DNA of 20,000 nucleotides from Gonium pectorale. Lineage: Eukaryota; Chlorophyta; Chlorophyceae; Chlamydomonadales; Volvocaceae. Shown piece after piece: positions 7,884 to 16,844 of this stretch. Location: the NCBI GenBank assembly GCA_001584585.1, contig LSYV01000021.1:612654-632653 (forward strand), in the 5' to 3' direction. Both the position numbers and the translations under genes were made by a program. Numbering within the stretch: the stretch's first letter is position 1; each line of letters starts with the position of its first letter. Below the pieces are notes generated by a model. The model saw only the letters and a list, made by a program, of their open reading frames with translations. It did no database searches and had not been told where the DNA came from.

Positions 7884-8836
7884 GTCGGTGGGAGCTGTGG
7901 AGGCGGGGTGGCTGGGTTGGGGTGGGGGGCGGTGGGCCTAACCCGATGCATGTTGTTTGGGGCTCGGTGCGGCCGGTCCCAGGCCGCGGTGTGCGGTATC
8001 GTACGTGCAGTGCCGTACACGCACGGGCTGCTGCCGTACACGCCAGCAGGTGCTGCTCGTCGCTGGCATGCGCGCCCACCCCTGCGACTCTTCGGCAGCT
8101 GTGTTTGGTTGCTGCTGAGAGCCCCGCCTTGCCTTCACGCGTCACACGTAGGATGGCGCGTCGCCTTCGCAGTTTGGTGCAAGGCCCAGCCCACAGCGCA
8201 TCAACGCCCATACCTCCGCCAGAATGACCCTTTCCTGTGTGCATCGCATCCCGCGACGTGACTCGTCCGCCCCTTCGGGGCACCACTCCTTGGCTAGGAC
8301 CGAATGACCCCACACCACCATACGCCCTGCCACTGCTGCGCGCCTCATACGCCCCCGCCCCACCCCCGGGTCGCACACGCGTACCTGCGGCCCAGCCCAG
8401 CTCCACAGGTCGATGCCCATCCGACAGACCATCCCGACCCCGCGGCCTTGCACTTCCGCGTACCGCTAACTCCTCCATTACTGCCCTGCCCCACATCGCA
8501 TATCGCATGCGCCCCCGCCCCCACCCCCCGCGCTATATATAGGATGCCGACGACGCCTACCACCGCCCCTGCGTAAACGGCGACCTAGCGATGCTGCGCT
8601 GCCTGCGGCGGCTGGGCGTGCCGGCCGACAAGGTGGGGGTCTACTTGGTGCGGGCGCCACTAACGACCGCCATGCTGCGCTGGCTGCTGGAGGAGGGCTT
8701 CCCGCTGGATCCCGCAATGGTCAGCGAGGAGGTGGGGCGCTGTGAGGTGCCCGCGGACGCTGAGGCAGCGGCGGGGCTGGCGGGGCTGCAGGTGGGGGAG
8801 CGGGCGGCGGCCCGGGGCGGCGTCGCTGCGTTGTGA
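6491..8836 (+). CDS. F-box-like/ankyrin-repeat protein, frameshifted, two exons
   Basis: Exons are 6491-7883 and 8543-8836. The predicted protein starts with an F-box-like helix pair (FLQLPPELTELIVRRLYP, residues about 19-36, then SFRLVNKAAAAQF). The family-typical LSQPVPPHAFAAHWLAPGAT follows. Then come about ten degenerate ankyrin units of the form AAA..GH....WL...GC, e.g. AAARQGHRRICELLL, AAAAGGHLAVLQ, AAGGHLHMVSWLVEALG, CVNGDLAMLRCLRRLG. Such proteins probably bind partners through the ankyrin face and may act as SCF substrate adaptors; the F-box is divergent, so that is inference. One extra G in the GGGCCC run near 7589 shifts the frame: the literal frame stops at 7628-7630, while the same repeat pattern continues in another frame to 7883. 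Allowing for the shift, about 561 residues. The start ATG aligns with that of the paralogue at 12216. Confidence 0.82.
7884..8542. other. 659-nt intron of F-box/ankyrin gene A
   Basis: Phase 0. It contains repeated GCCGTACACGC-type words near 8010-8045, a perfect GCCCC-TTC-GGGGC hairpin (8269-8281), a C-rich 3' third and an unusual acceptor end TATATATAG. No coding content was recognised. Confidence 0.6.
8543..8836 (+). CDS. F-box/ankyrin gene A, exon 2
   Basis: It starts after TATATATAG with DADDAYHRPCVNGDLAMLRC, aligned to EADRAFAAACRNADLATLRC at the same place in the paralogue. It reads 97 codons to TGA at 8834-8836. The C-terminus (LQVGERAAARGGVAAL) has no membrane segment, unlike the paralogue. 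Confidence 0.75.
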   Translation, partial: DADDAYHRPCVNGDLAMLRCLRRLGVPADKVGVYLVRAPLTTAMLRWLLEEGFPLDPAMVSEEVGRCEVPADAEAAAGLAGLQVGERAAARGGVAAL

Positions 8837-9291
8837 CGCCCCGGGCCGTCATAACCCAGCCGGGCGGCTTGGGGTGCCGGGGGCGTTGGAAGTCGGAGGG
8901 GCCGCGTTGGAGGAGCCGCGTCAGCGTGGGTCGGTGGTATACTGGAAATGTAGGCTGCGATCTAATGAACTATACGAGCAAAGGCAGCGGGGGGGTATGT
9001 ATATGCATATTTGTGTCTCCTAGATGCGGTACAGCGTGCTCGGGCAGAGAGACAGTGTGTTCATGCGTGTGCATGTGCGTGTGCGTGTGTGCGGCACGCA
9101 GCTGACACGGGGTTTGGAGTTAGGGCCATAGGTCCACCCTTTTAGCCAGTTGCCGAGGCGCTCGGCGCCCCGCTGCTGCCCGTTACTGGATGGAGGGGTT
9201 GCAGCGGCAGCGGCGGCGCGGGCGCGCAGGAGGCGCGGAGGCCGGAGGCACGGGGTTGGAGAGTTACGGCCCTACCTACTCCGCATCTACC

Positions 9292-9364
9292 GCATGTGTT
9301 GAAAAGGAAAAACGCATACGACGAGCGTAAGCGCAAAAGTGATGATGTCGTTGTAGGACCCAGC
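9292..9364. repeat. 72-nt dispersed repeat, copy 2
   Basis: Same orientation as copy 1. It differs by one extra A in the A-run, one base after AAGCGC and a few bases in GATGATGTCG. The hairpin core CGCATACG-ACGAG-CGTAAGCG is unchanged. A GCAT microsatellite starts 16 nt downstream. Confidence 0.9.
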
Positions 9365-9380
9365 TACCGCATGTGTGTAT

Positions 9381-9402
9381 GCATGCATGCATGCATGCAT
9401 GC
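9381..9402. repeat. (GCAT)n microsatellite
   Basis: Five and a half GCAT units, self-complementary in register, preceded by GTGTGTAT. Confidence 0.95.
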
Positions 9403-9689
9403 CCGCATTCGTGAGCCACGCCGCCCGGGGGGGTATTCAAGTGGTGAGCACGGAACAAGGTACTTCGTCGTCCGAGCGTGCCGTAATATCTAGTGCTTGC
9501 TCATGACCTGGGCGGCATGGCGATGCGGGAGGGTGGATGGGTGGGTGAGGGCACACGCGTGCCGTATCTGCCGTGACCATCCGCTGACACGCGTGCCGTA
9601 CTTGCCGTCCCGCACATTGCGGCACAAAATGGCTGCCTCTGCTGCCGCAAGTGTGCGCTTGGCGCTAGCGCTTTATGTGCTTGATCGCG

Positions 9690-9737
9690 CGCCTGTGGCC
9701 CCGGGCGCCTGTGGCCCCGGGCGCCTGTGGCCCCGGG
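9690..9737. repeat. 16-nt unit in three perfect copies
   Basis: CGCCTGTGGCCCCGGG occurs three times head to tail (9690, 9706, 9722), followed by a partial fourth. The unit length is not a multiple of three, which argues against coding in any overlapping frame. Confidence 0.95.
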
Positions 9738-10020
9738 CGCCTCCCATGTCCGGGTCTGGCATACGGGCGCTGTATGTGGCTGTGCTGCGCCTGGGCGAGG
9801 CATCAATCCCCCATTCCCCACCGTGTGTGAGCACGACGGGGGAGAGGGGCTGGAGCAGGGCGGGCCCGCCGACAGGGACCCATCCAGACCCAGAGAGGCT
9901 GGCACGGATGCTGGTAGCGTTGCGGGGGGGCGGGGTACGACGTCGGCGTGACGGCGCGTGTGGGTGGCCAGTCCGTGAGCAAGAGTCTGGGGTGTTGGGT
10001 GGAGGCGGCCTCACCCCGGA

Positions 10021-10025
10021 TGTAA
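10021..10025 (+). promoter_or_regulatory. Possible polyadenylation signal TGTAA
   Basis: TGTAA is the usual volvocine nuclear poly(A) signal. This one lies 1.2 kb past the stop of F-box/ankyrin gene A and is the first such word after it, so it could end a long 3' UTR. A five-base match is weak evidence. Confidence 0.25.
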
Positions 10026-11251
10026 GCCCATCGGGCTAACCCGGGCGGCGCCCAGCGCCCGCCGTAGTCATCAATTCGCGGCCATCGGCGACGGGTGGTC
10101 CAGGGTGCGGCCGGCCTCGGGCCGGGGGCGTGCTGAGGGCGGGGCCGATGCACGGCCGGTGGGCACGTATTGTCAGAGTCTCTCAAGGCTACATGCTTGA
10201 CGGGTTGGTCGTCAATGGCAGCGATCCGCGCATTGAAGAAGTTGTTGTGGGGTTAGTGGCTGTTGCCACCATCGTGCGTCGCGTGGCATGGGCTGGGCTG
10301 GGTGCTCCCGTTGAGGCGAAAACCCCTGCCGACTCTACCGTTGTTGGTGTTTTTGGTTGACGGTTGGTTAGTTGGTGGCCCGGTCGAGCAGTCGGTTAGC
10401 TTTCCACGCACGGCCATTGAGGGGCTGTATGATCGGGCTAGGCAAAGCGTTCTCGGCTGCGATCGTGTCCTTCCGGACCAGGACGTCCCGGTGTTGTACG
10501 CGTTGTACAGCACACGTGCCGCATGTGGCGGACACTTGCAGTTGCAGATCTGCCCGGTCCGCCTCCCCGGTATAGCGTACGGTCTGCTGTGGCCCGTGTC
10601 ATGGATCGCGTGGCTCGTGTGGGTCGTGGCCGCCCCCTTACCTGGCAGTGGCACGCACCGGGAGGGTTCGTCGTCCGGCAGCTGGACCAAAGAGCCGCCC
10701 GCCAATGCACGGTGCCGCTGCTGCGCATGCGGGGCGCAGGGAGGCGCCGCCAGCAGCGAAGGTGATCCGGAGGTCGGAGTCGGAGCGCGGCCGGACCTTC
10801 GCTGGGTCGCTGAGGCCGCTGCCGCCCGCACCAGCCGCGGCGGTCGATGCAGTAGCGGGTAGTTGCGGGGCTACATGTATGCAACTATATGCACGCCTCA
10901 CGGCCTCGCGGCCTCACGCTGCCGCCGGCCAGCTAACAAGCGTTGCGTAATGTGAGCAGTGACGTAAAAGGAGCGTCCCGAGGACCCGCCGGGGCAGCCT
11001 TACCTGCTCGGGCTCGGGCAGGCGCCAGTCCGCCCGCCCGCAAGTATTGGTGTGTGCACACGTGCGCCCCCCCCCCCCGCTTAACCGCCCTCAAACCGGG
11101 CACAGCTGCCGTGCCCCTGTGATCCCAAGCATTGGATGGAACCACGCGGGTGAAGGGGGTTCCGGCCCGGGGCAAGCAGCACCGCCGGGGAGCGCTCACA
11201 ATATTCCATCCGCCCCACGGCCCCAGCCACACATTCACACACACACACTTT

Positions 11252-11371
11252 GTTGGGCTGCCAGCTAGGATGTTCTCTCTGCATGCCTGACTGTATGCAT
11301 AGATCTTCTAGATCATATAGAACACACATACACACACGATGTGGACGTTCGTTGGGCTGCCGGCTAGAATG
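11252..11371. repeat. Diverged direct repeat
   Basis: GTTGGGCTGCC(A/G)GCTAG(G/A)ATG at 11252-11272 recurs at 11351-11371 with two differences. Both copies are followed within about 25 nt by GACTGTATGC. CA-rich stretches (CACACACA) precede the first copy and lie between the two. Confidence 0.8.
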
Positions 11372-11553
11372 CCAGACTGCTCGACTGTATGCCTCGCCTC
11401 GCCTACCTCGCCTAGCCTGTTTGCAGCCTGTCCACAAGCACGCACATTCGCATGACGTAACACACGATGCGGACGCAAGCCCACCTCAGTCCATTTTTCA
11501 GCGCAGCCCAGCCCCCCAGCGTTAGGTTCCTAGGGCCCCCGTGGGATGGCCCC

Positions 11554-11659
11554 GAAGCCGGTTTGTGCACCAGGCGCTGCTCAACCGCTTGCCCTGGCGG
11601 CATCGAGCCGCCTATCACAACAAGCGGTTGAGTACGTAGGAACGGCGTAAGAAGCCGGT
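11554..11659. repeat. Nested hairpin flanked by 9-nt direct repeats
   Basis: CTCAACCGCTTG (11580-11591) pairs perfectly with CAAGCGGTTGAG (11621-11632). Inside, GGCGGC (11596-11601) pairs with GCCGCC (11607-11612) around an ATCGA loop. The whole is bracketed by GAAGCCGGT at 11554-11562 and 11651-11659. It could be a small non-autonomous element with target duplication, or a structured RNA. No terminal inverted repeats sit next to the direct repeats. Confidence 0.7.
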
Positions 11660-12075
11660 GACCGCAGGCCTGCAAGCCAAGGCGCAGGGCGGCAGGGGTA
11701 CTTGGCTGCCCAGCCTGTGTACGGTAGATGTGGCGCGCCTCTGGATTGGGTGACACTGTGTTTTTCGCGTCAACGTGCAAGCGCCGGAGTCAGCAGGCCT
11801 AGCACAACGCCCGCCCAAGTTGCCGATTACAGGCCACGGAGGAGCCCGTGGTGGCTCTCTTACATGCCTAGCGGGTGCGACATGTGTGTCCAGGTGTGAG
11901 GTACGACGTTCACACAGGCTGCCGTTCTGTCGTACGTGGACCGTATATGACGCAGCACTTCACCAGGCGCATGCGACTATTCATCAGACAATCGCGTCTA
12001 CCAATGTGCAACCTTCTTCTCTGTGCGAGCCTCCGTGCCGACTCCAGAGCGGGCCCCTTTGCCCTTAATTGACAG

Positions 12076-12083
12076 TATTAAAT
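12076..12083 (+). promoter_or_regulatory. TATA-like box upstream of F-box/ankyrin gene B
   Basis: TATTAAAT in a locally AT-rich patch (12064-12083), 133 nt upstream of the ATG at 12216. That leaves room for a short 5' UTR. Position and composition fit a core promoter, but TATA-like words can occur by chance. Confidence 0.35.
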
Positions 12084-12215
12084 GGCCTGATCGACTGCAG
12101 AATTTTGTGCCCTACAGTATGCAAACTTCAAAGGAAGCCGCCGCCTAGCAAGCGGCCTTTCAGTTTTGTAGTAGCAGCAGGCCAGCCTCTGCATCAACGA
12201 CAAGCCTGTGTGCAT

Positions 12216-13561
12216 ATGTCAGAGAATGTGCAACTCAGCTCTGTGATGGGCGTGTTTCCGCAGCTGCCGCCTGAGCTGATTGAGCTCATCGTGCGGCGCC
12301 TGCATCCAATCGAGGTCGCGACCAGCTTCCGCCTCGTCAACATGGCCGCTGCGACGCAGTTCCGCGGCCCTGAGCACTCGGTCATCCGCCTCTCGCAGCC
12401 CGTGCCTCCCCATGCCTTTGCGGCGCACTGGCTCGCCCCCGGCGCCACGCGGGGACTGACCTACAAGCAACGGAAGCAGCTGCTGTGCCTCACGGCGGCC
12501 AGCGGCGTCGTGGCCAACCTGGAGGTCGCGATGCGGGCCGTAGGCCTTCCGCTGCCGCCCGAAGCCTTTGAAGCAGCCGCGGCGTCGGGAAGTCTGGCCG
12601 CCTGCCAGTGGCTGAGGGAGCGCATCCCCTCTCACCATAGCAGCGAAGGGCAGGGCAGTCAACTCTTGGGCGCCGGCATCCAGGCGGCCGCGCGCGCCGG
12701 TCATAGGCCCATCTGCGAGTGGCTGCTGCGCAGCTGGCAGCCGCCGGCCTCTACCGGTGTGGAGGCGGCCGGGGCGGCAATGGCCGGCGGGCACCTGGAG
12801 CTGGCTGACTGGCTGCTGGAGAGGTTTGGGTGGTTAGTCCGGAGCCAGCCCCATCAGTGGCAGCCCTTTCTCATCGTCTCCATGCTCGAGGGGTGCGACT
12901 TGGCGGCGCTGGAGTGCCGGGCTGAGGGCGATTACAATCATCACTTAAGATTTCACTTGTTGGTCTTTAAGGACAAGGCGCTGGCGGCAGCGGCCGGCAG
13001 CCCCACGCCCGACTGGGCCGCCAAGGTGGAGTGGCTGCAGCTGGAGGGCTGGCTGCAGTATCCGGCTGAGAGGGTGGCCGCCCTGCCCGACGGCGCCGAG
13101 GCGCTGACCCGCCTGATCTGGCTGCGGGGCCGGGGGTGTAGGTTCAACCAGGACGTGGTCCTTTCAGCCGCCCGAGCAGGCAACCTGGCGGCGCTGCGGT
13201 ACCTGCTGGCGGTGGTTTTGCGGCACTTGGATGTCAGGCCAGTGGAGGCCGCTTGCAGGGGTGGCCACCTGACGGCGCTGCGGGTCCTGCACGCCGCCGG
13301 CTGGGGGATGGGAGCCTGGCATGCCGCTCGGTGTGCAGCGGAGGCAGGCCACCTGCACGTGGTGGCCTGGCTGGTGGAGGCGCTGGGCGAGCAGGCGGTG
13401 CAGCTGGACGCGTGGCTGTTCGCGGCGGCTGCCGAGTCGGGCAGCGTGGAGCTGATGGCCTGGTTGCGGGAGCGTGGCTGCCCCTGGGACGAGAGCGCGC
13501 TGCGGCGTCGGGCTGTGAGGCGGCGCTGGAGTGGCTGGTGGAGCGGGGCTGCCCCCTGGAG
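12216..13561 (+). CDS. F-box/ankyrin gene B, exon 1 (frameshift at about 13503)
   Basis: The frame is continuous from ATG to CTG at 13500-13502 (LRERGCPWDESAL). It resumes one frame over at 13505 as GCG TCG GGC and runs to GAG at 13559-13561. The donor is GAG/GTTGGT, the same codon and phase as in gene A. Confidence 0.75.
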
Positions 13562-14248
13562 GTTGGTGATGGGTGGTTCAAGGACTGTCCGAGCTGGGGG
13601 GGAGCTGGCTGGGTGCAGAGGGCTGCAAGGCAGCGAAGTTCAGCCCAGGAGCCACTGCTCTGCACCGGCACTGGCACTCCAGTCTCTATGCGCGCACTGC
13701 ACAATTTAATCGGCTTAGCTCCTCGCCCGGCCTCAGAGCCTCGGGCTAGCCTCTTGTGACAACGGGTTCCAACCCAGTCAACCCTCCCCTCGTTATGCGG
13801 TGCGCAGGAAGCCGACAGGGCCTTCGCCGCCGCCTGCCGCAACGCCGACCTGGCGACGCTGCGCTGCCTGCGGCGTCTGGGCGTGCCGTGGGGCTCGTTC
13901 CGGTGGCGCCCCCCGCCCTCAATGACCGTGCTCGAGCTGCCGGTGCTGCGCTGCCTAATGGCGGAGGGCTGCCCGCTGGACCTCGCGGCGGTCCGAGAGG
14001 CCGTAGACCGCTGCTCAAGGCGCGGGAGCTCAGAGGCCGCGGAATTGATGGGGTTGTTGGATGTGCTTGAGGAAAGGGAGGGGCGCCGCCGTCGCCGGCG
14101 GCAGGGCCTTTTGCTTGGTATTGTGGCGGGGCTCGGCGCCTCCCTCCTGGTCGGCGGCTGCCTGGTGCGGCGGGTGGCGGGTGGCTGCGGCTCACGTGGC
14201 TTACTGCGGCGGAGCGGGGGAAGGAGCGGACTTGCAAGGTCAGGGTAG
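12216..14248 (+). CDS. F-box-like/ankyrin-repeat protein, paralogue of gene A, frameshifted, C-terminal membrane segment
   Basis: Exons are 12216-13561 and 13808-14248. F-box-like FPQLPPELIELIVRRLHP (residues about 13-30) and LSQPVPPHAFAAHWLAPGAT are shared with gene A. About ten degenerate ankyrin units follow, e.g. AARAGHRPICEWLL, ACRGGHLTALRVLHAAG, AAEAGHLHVVAWLVEALG, ACRNADLATLRCLRRLG. Near 13503 about ten bases are missing relative to gene A. The literal frame then runs out of register to TAA at 13707-13709, while SGCEAALEWLVERGCPLE continues in another frame to the donor. Exon 2 ends with EEREGRRRRRRQ and a hydrophobic GLLLGIVAGLGASLLVGGCL, predicting a tail anchor that gene A lacks. 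Allowing for the shift, about 598 residues. ATG 12216 is chosen because the leader length matches gene A; an ATG at 12246 is possible. Confidence 0.82.
13562..13807. other. 246-nt intron of F-box/ankyrin gene B
   Basis: Phase 0, ending GGTGCGCAG. It is less than half the length of the corresponding intron in gene A and contains a small GGGTT-CC-AACCC hairpin near 13764. No coding content was seen. Confidence 0.6.
13808..14248 (+). CDS. F-box/ankyrin gene B, exon 2 with basic patch and membrane segment
   Basis: It opens with EADRAFAAACRNADLATLRC and contains LELPVLRCLMAEGCPLDLAA. It then has REGRRRRRRQ followed by about 21 uncharged residues (GLLLGIVAGLGASLLVGGCL) and a short Gly/Arg-rich tail to TAG at 14246-14248. 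A positive patch before the helix would place the ankyrin part in the cytosol. Confidence 0.75.
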   Translation, partial: EADRAFAAACRNADLATLRCLRRLGVPWGSFRWRPPPSMTVLELPVLRCLMAEGCPLDLAAVREAVDRCSRRGSSEAAELMGLLDVLEEREGRRRRRRQGLLLGIVAGLGASLLVGGCLVRRVAGGCGSRGLLRRSGGRSGLARSG

Positions 14249-15444
14249 TGCCGGGTGACGGGTGGGGCCGGGCAGTCCCATACTACTGTAGCGCGTCAGG
14301 TTTAGGTCTGGAAGGTAGGGAGGGGGAAGGTGCGCGCACGGAGGGCACGCACGGTGGGCGACAAGCGACTCGCGCGTTCCCATCGTCCGTTGTTGAGACC
14401 GGAGGCTGAGGCTGTTGGAGGGCCGAGCGCTGGCGGAAGTACGTACGACGCGGGCGGGCCGTTGGGCCGTTGGGGAAATGGGCAGCCAACGAGAAAGGGC
14501 AGCAAGGGAGGAAGGGACTGCTGCGGCGTGGTTCCTGCCGCCCGGGTTTCTGGGATTCTGGGCACTCAACAGTATCGGGTCGTCGCGGCAGGTCCTTGAC
14601 TTTGGTCTTCGGCCTCGTGATGACGGTTCCGTGTTGCGCAGCGCGAGGCTGTGCAGTGCAGTGCAGTGCGTGTGGTGCCCTCGGCAGCGTCTTGTGCTCT
14701 CCTCTCACTCCTCTCCTTTGATCCCGACCTTGTGTGTGGCAAAGTACTTTAGCGCTGGTCGGGTGGGCGCTACGAGTGCCTTCGCCCACGCGCGTACCGG
14801 CAGCTCCCACCGCCGGTCACATCACACTACGCACGAGCTCTGTCGACGGCGCTTGGCGGCGGCGCTGCACGAGGCGGGGTCGGGGACAGCAGTAGAGGTG
14901 CGTGTTTGCAGAGCGTTTCCAAGCGACTGTCGCAAAACTGAGCAGGGTGCGCCCACCTGTAGGGGCCGGGCCGGGTTAGCTGTGACCTCCGTCTCCGCCG
15001 CTTGATGTTGCACTGGTTGGCACACAGCGCTTGGCAAGCGTTACGCGGCGCGGTGGTGCCGCCCTCCCACCGCTCAGCACGTCACCTGCCCCGTTGACCG
15101 GATGTGGGGTGTCCGGACCACGCCCCGGGGGAATCGGATGTGACGGGGTATGATCGCGAGGCGCGTGTGTGTGGGGTTGTGTGGGTTGTGTGGCACATGC
15201 TGGCTCTTCGGTTCTTCGCTTTGGACCAGGGACTTGGGGGGGTGCTCATGCCACGTGATGCCGCTGCATTGGGCTGATGGGGAAAGCGGCGGACTGGTGT
15301 TTGATGCCGAGGCGCGGGCCCAGTAGTGAGGCGCGGGGCTCAGCCGTGTGTGCACCTTGCTTGCGCACGTGCAGATGCATTCAGCGTGTGTCATACATGC
15401 TTCAACCAGACAGTCCTGACAGTCGAGGTCAAGGACAGAAATGC

Positions 15445-15506
15445 CCGGGCATGTGGGGATGGGCCCTTAGGGCGGCCGGGCATGTGGGGATGGGCCCTTA
15501 GGGCGC
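15445..15506. repeat. 31-nt tandem duplication
   Basis: Two head-to-tail copies of a 31-nt unit (core GCATGTGGGGATGGGCCCTT) at 15445-15475 and 15476-15506, essentially identical. Confidence 0.9.
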
Positions 15507-15524
15507 CGCGGCTCTGCCGCGGCG
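15504..15524. repeat. Perfect 9-bp GC hairpin
   Basis: CGCCGCGGC, a TCT loop, and GCCGCGGCG, immediately after the 31-nt tandem duplication. Confidence 0.85.
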
Positions 15525-15679
15525 GACCCCCCAGACCTACCACCTTTGATTACGCGAGAGCTACGCTCGATGTTGGTCTTAGCAATGTAGCTGTGTGGGG
15601 AGCCAAGGCAGGTGTGCATGGCGGTGGGGCAGTGCGGCGTGGCATGGCACGTCCGCTGGGAAGGGAAAGGGCCCAGGCT

Positions 15680-15684
15680 TGTAA
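15680..15684 (+). promoter_or_regulatory. Possible polyadenylation signal TGTAA
   Basis: The first TGTAA after the stop of F-box/ankyrin gene B, 1.4 kb downstream. It could equally belong to an unrecognised gene in 14800-15330, or be chance. Confidence 0.2.
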
Positions 15685-16111
15685 GCTGTGAGACTGTATG
15701 TGTGTGTCATTGCTACGCCTTGTACGGTATGCGCAGGAGGGGGGGCGTCTGCTTGTTTGCCTCGCTCGCTGGCCCTCCGCTCGCCCTGCGGCTAGCGTCG
15801 CGCCTTCGGGTAGGTGTGTGTATGACCTGTCACGCCATCTCGTGTGCTTGCTATATTCTGTGATGAACGCGCAGAGCTGTTGGCCAGTGAGCCACGTCAG
15901 CTTGACAGCACCGCTTTAGTTGGCGTGACAGACCGTAGAGGCGTGGCTCCCTCTCTATAACGTTTCATTTTCTTGCAGGGAGGCTATGCGCATGGCTGTG
16001 CGTGATTGGCGCCAGGGTGCTGGGCTGTGTGCTGGATGGGCGGCGGTTTAACACGCCACGGAAGCCGTGGGAGCCAAGCAACCGGCCATCCCGTCTCCCT
16101 TCCTGCCCCGC

Positions 16112-16166
16112 AGGTGCCAACACCAAATAACAGTAAATACAAACGTGAGGAGCTGCATGCCGACTG
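16112..16166 (+). other. Candidate terminal exon, unjoined
   Basis: After the strong acceptor CTTCCTGCCCCGCAG one frame reads VPTPNNSKYKREELHAD then TGA. It is Lys- and Asn-rich, unlike the surroundings. An upstream exon beginning after TTGCAG at 15979, with donor GTGCTG at about 16016, would match in phase. There is no homology I recognise. Confidence 0.2.
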
Positions 16167-16583
16167 AGGGTTTGTTCCTCCACCAGTGTGTCGCGCACGT
16201 CGTCAACGTAGCAACGTATCCTATGGCAGCCGAAACGGCGTTAACCTCCCCTTACAGCCCTTACGTACTCATCGCCACCCAGCGCCTGTGCACCGAACAG
16301 CCCCATTGCCCGGATCACCTCCCAATCGCTGTCGCGTGCAGCACGTCGCGTGTAGCGCGCGCGAACTTGCGTTGGGGAGGGTGGCAAAAATGGCCTGTAG
16401 ACCGTAAGAGGCATGGGCGTTGCCCTCAGGAGCCCTCGTTACACGCGCCTGCCCATGTCCAGCTTCTGCCCAGGAGAGACTAATATGAGTGATGTTTTAC
16501 GTATGTCTCACACCCAGCGACCCGGCCCACACCTCTCGTACATTTTGCCCGTGCCCTTCGGAACCTGAGCGGCCCGTCATGCG

Positions 16584-16590
16584 TTTATAC
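16584..16590 (+). promoter_or_regulatory. TATA-like box upstream of the Pro-rich protein gene
   Basis: TTTATAC lies about 160 nt upstream of the chosen ATG at 16748, at the edge of an AT-rich leader. Tentative. Confidence 0.25.
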
Positions 16591-16747
16591 ATGCATGAAG
16601 TGTTTTTGGCTGTCAGTTTTGAGAACCCAGCCAGAGGAAACGGCCCAGAAACTGCAAGCATACGGCAGAGAGTTAGGTGTTACACCCTCTCATCACTTCC
16701 AAATACATCATCCCATAGTCTTCTCATCAGCATCGCAAATGATACCA

Positions 16748-16844
16748 ATGGAAAAAATAAGAGAGCTGCTTCTTGTGGCTTGTTGCGCAGCGCTCCTTCT
16801 TCAACCGCCCATATTATATCATGTCTGTGCAATGCCAGATACAG
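16748..16844 (+). CDS. Pro-rich protein gene, exon 1, signal peptide
   Basis: It encodes MEKIRE, a 12-residue hydrophobic core and the cleavage site VCA/MPDT. ATGs at 16739 and 16595 are in the same frame, but the second would make the hydrophobic core internal. The donor G/GTCAGT is not the usual GTGAG/GTGCG type, so this is the weakest junction of the gene. Confidence 0.6.

Larger units (their letters stand above)
8837..12215. other. Repeat-rich intergenic region between the two F-box/ankyrin genes
   Basis: There is no supported gene in 3.4 kb. The first part may be a long 3' UTR of gene A, as a TGTAA signal occurs at 10021. It holds a second copy of the 72-nt repeat (9292-9364), a GCAT microsatellite (9381-9402), a 16-nt triplicate (9690-9737), a C12 run (11067-11078), a diverged direct repeat (11252 and 11351) and a nested hairpin (11580-11632). 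An open frame at 10263-10862 (199 codons) includes the plausible-looking TAIEGLYDRARQSVLGCD but has no recognised domain or splice partners, so I do not call it a gene. A short GTACGAC...GTCGTAC inverted repeat lies at 11901-11935. Confidence 0.5.
14249..16747. other. Intergenic region with unjoined exon-like fragments
   Basis: There is no complete gene. Exon-like pieces are about 14830-14897 (HELCRRRLAAALHEAG, ending in donor GAG/GTGCGT), 15258-15326 (MPLHWADGESGGLVFDAEA then TAG), and two strong acceptors, TTTCATTTTCTTGCAG ending at 15979 and CTTCCTGCCCCGCAG ending at 16112. The last is followed by VPTPNNSKYKREELHAD and TGA. Phases do not chain convincingly. The stretch also holds a 31-nt tandem duplication, a perfect hairpin and a TGTAA word. 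From about 16480 the base composition becomes noticeably AT-richer, ahead of the Pro-rich protein gene. Confidence 0.4.

Noticed and set aside
9497..10039. 180-codon frame, with a possible switch into another frame ending at the TGTAA word
   Set aside because: It contains a 16-nt triplicate that would break any frame, and no family pattern was recognised.
10263..10862. 199-codon frame with a plausible central segment
   Set aside because: No recognised domain, no splice partners, and overlapping frames are also open. Mentioned only as region content.
13761..13775. GGGTT-CC-AACCC hairpin
   Set aside because: Short and inside an intron; likely chance.
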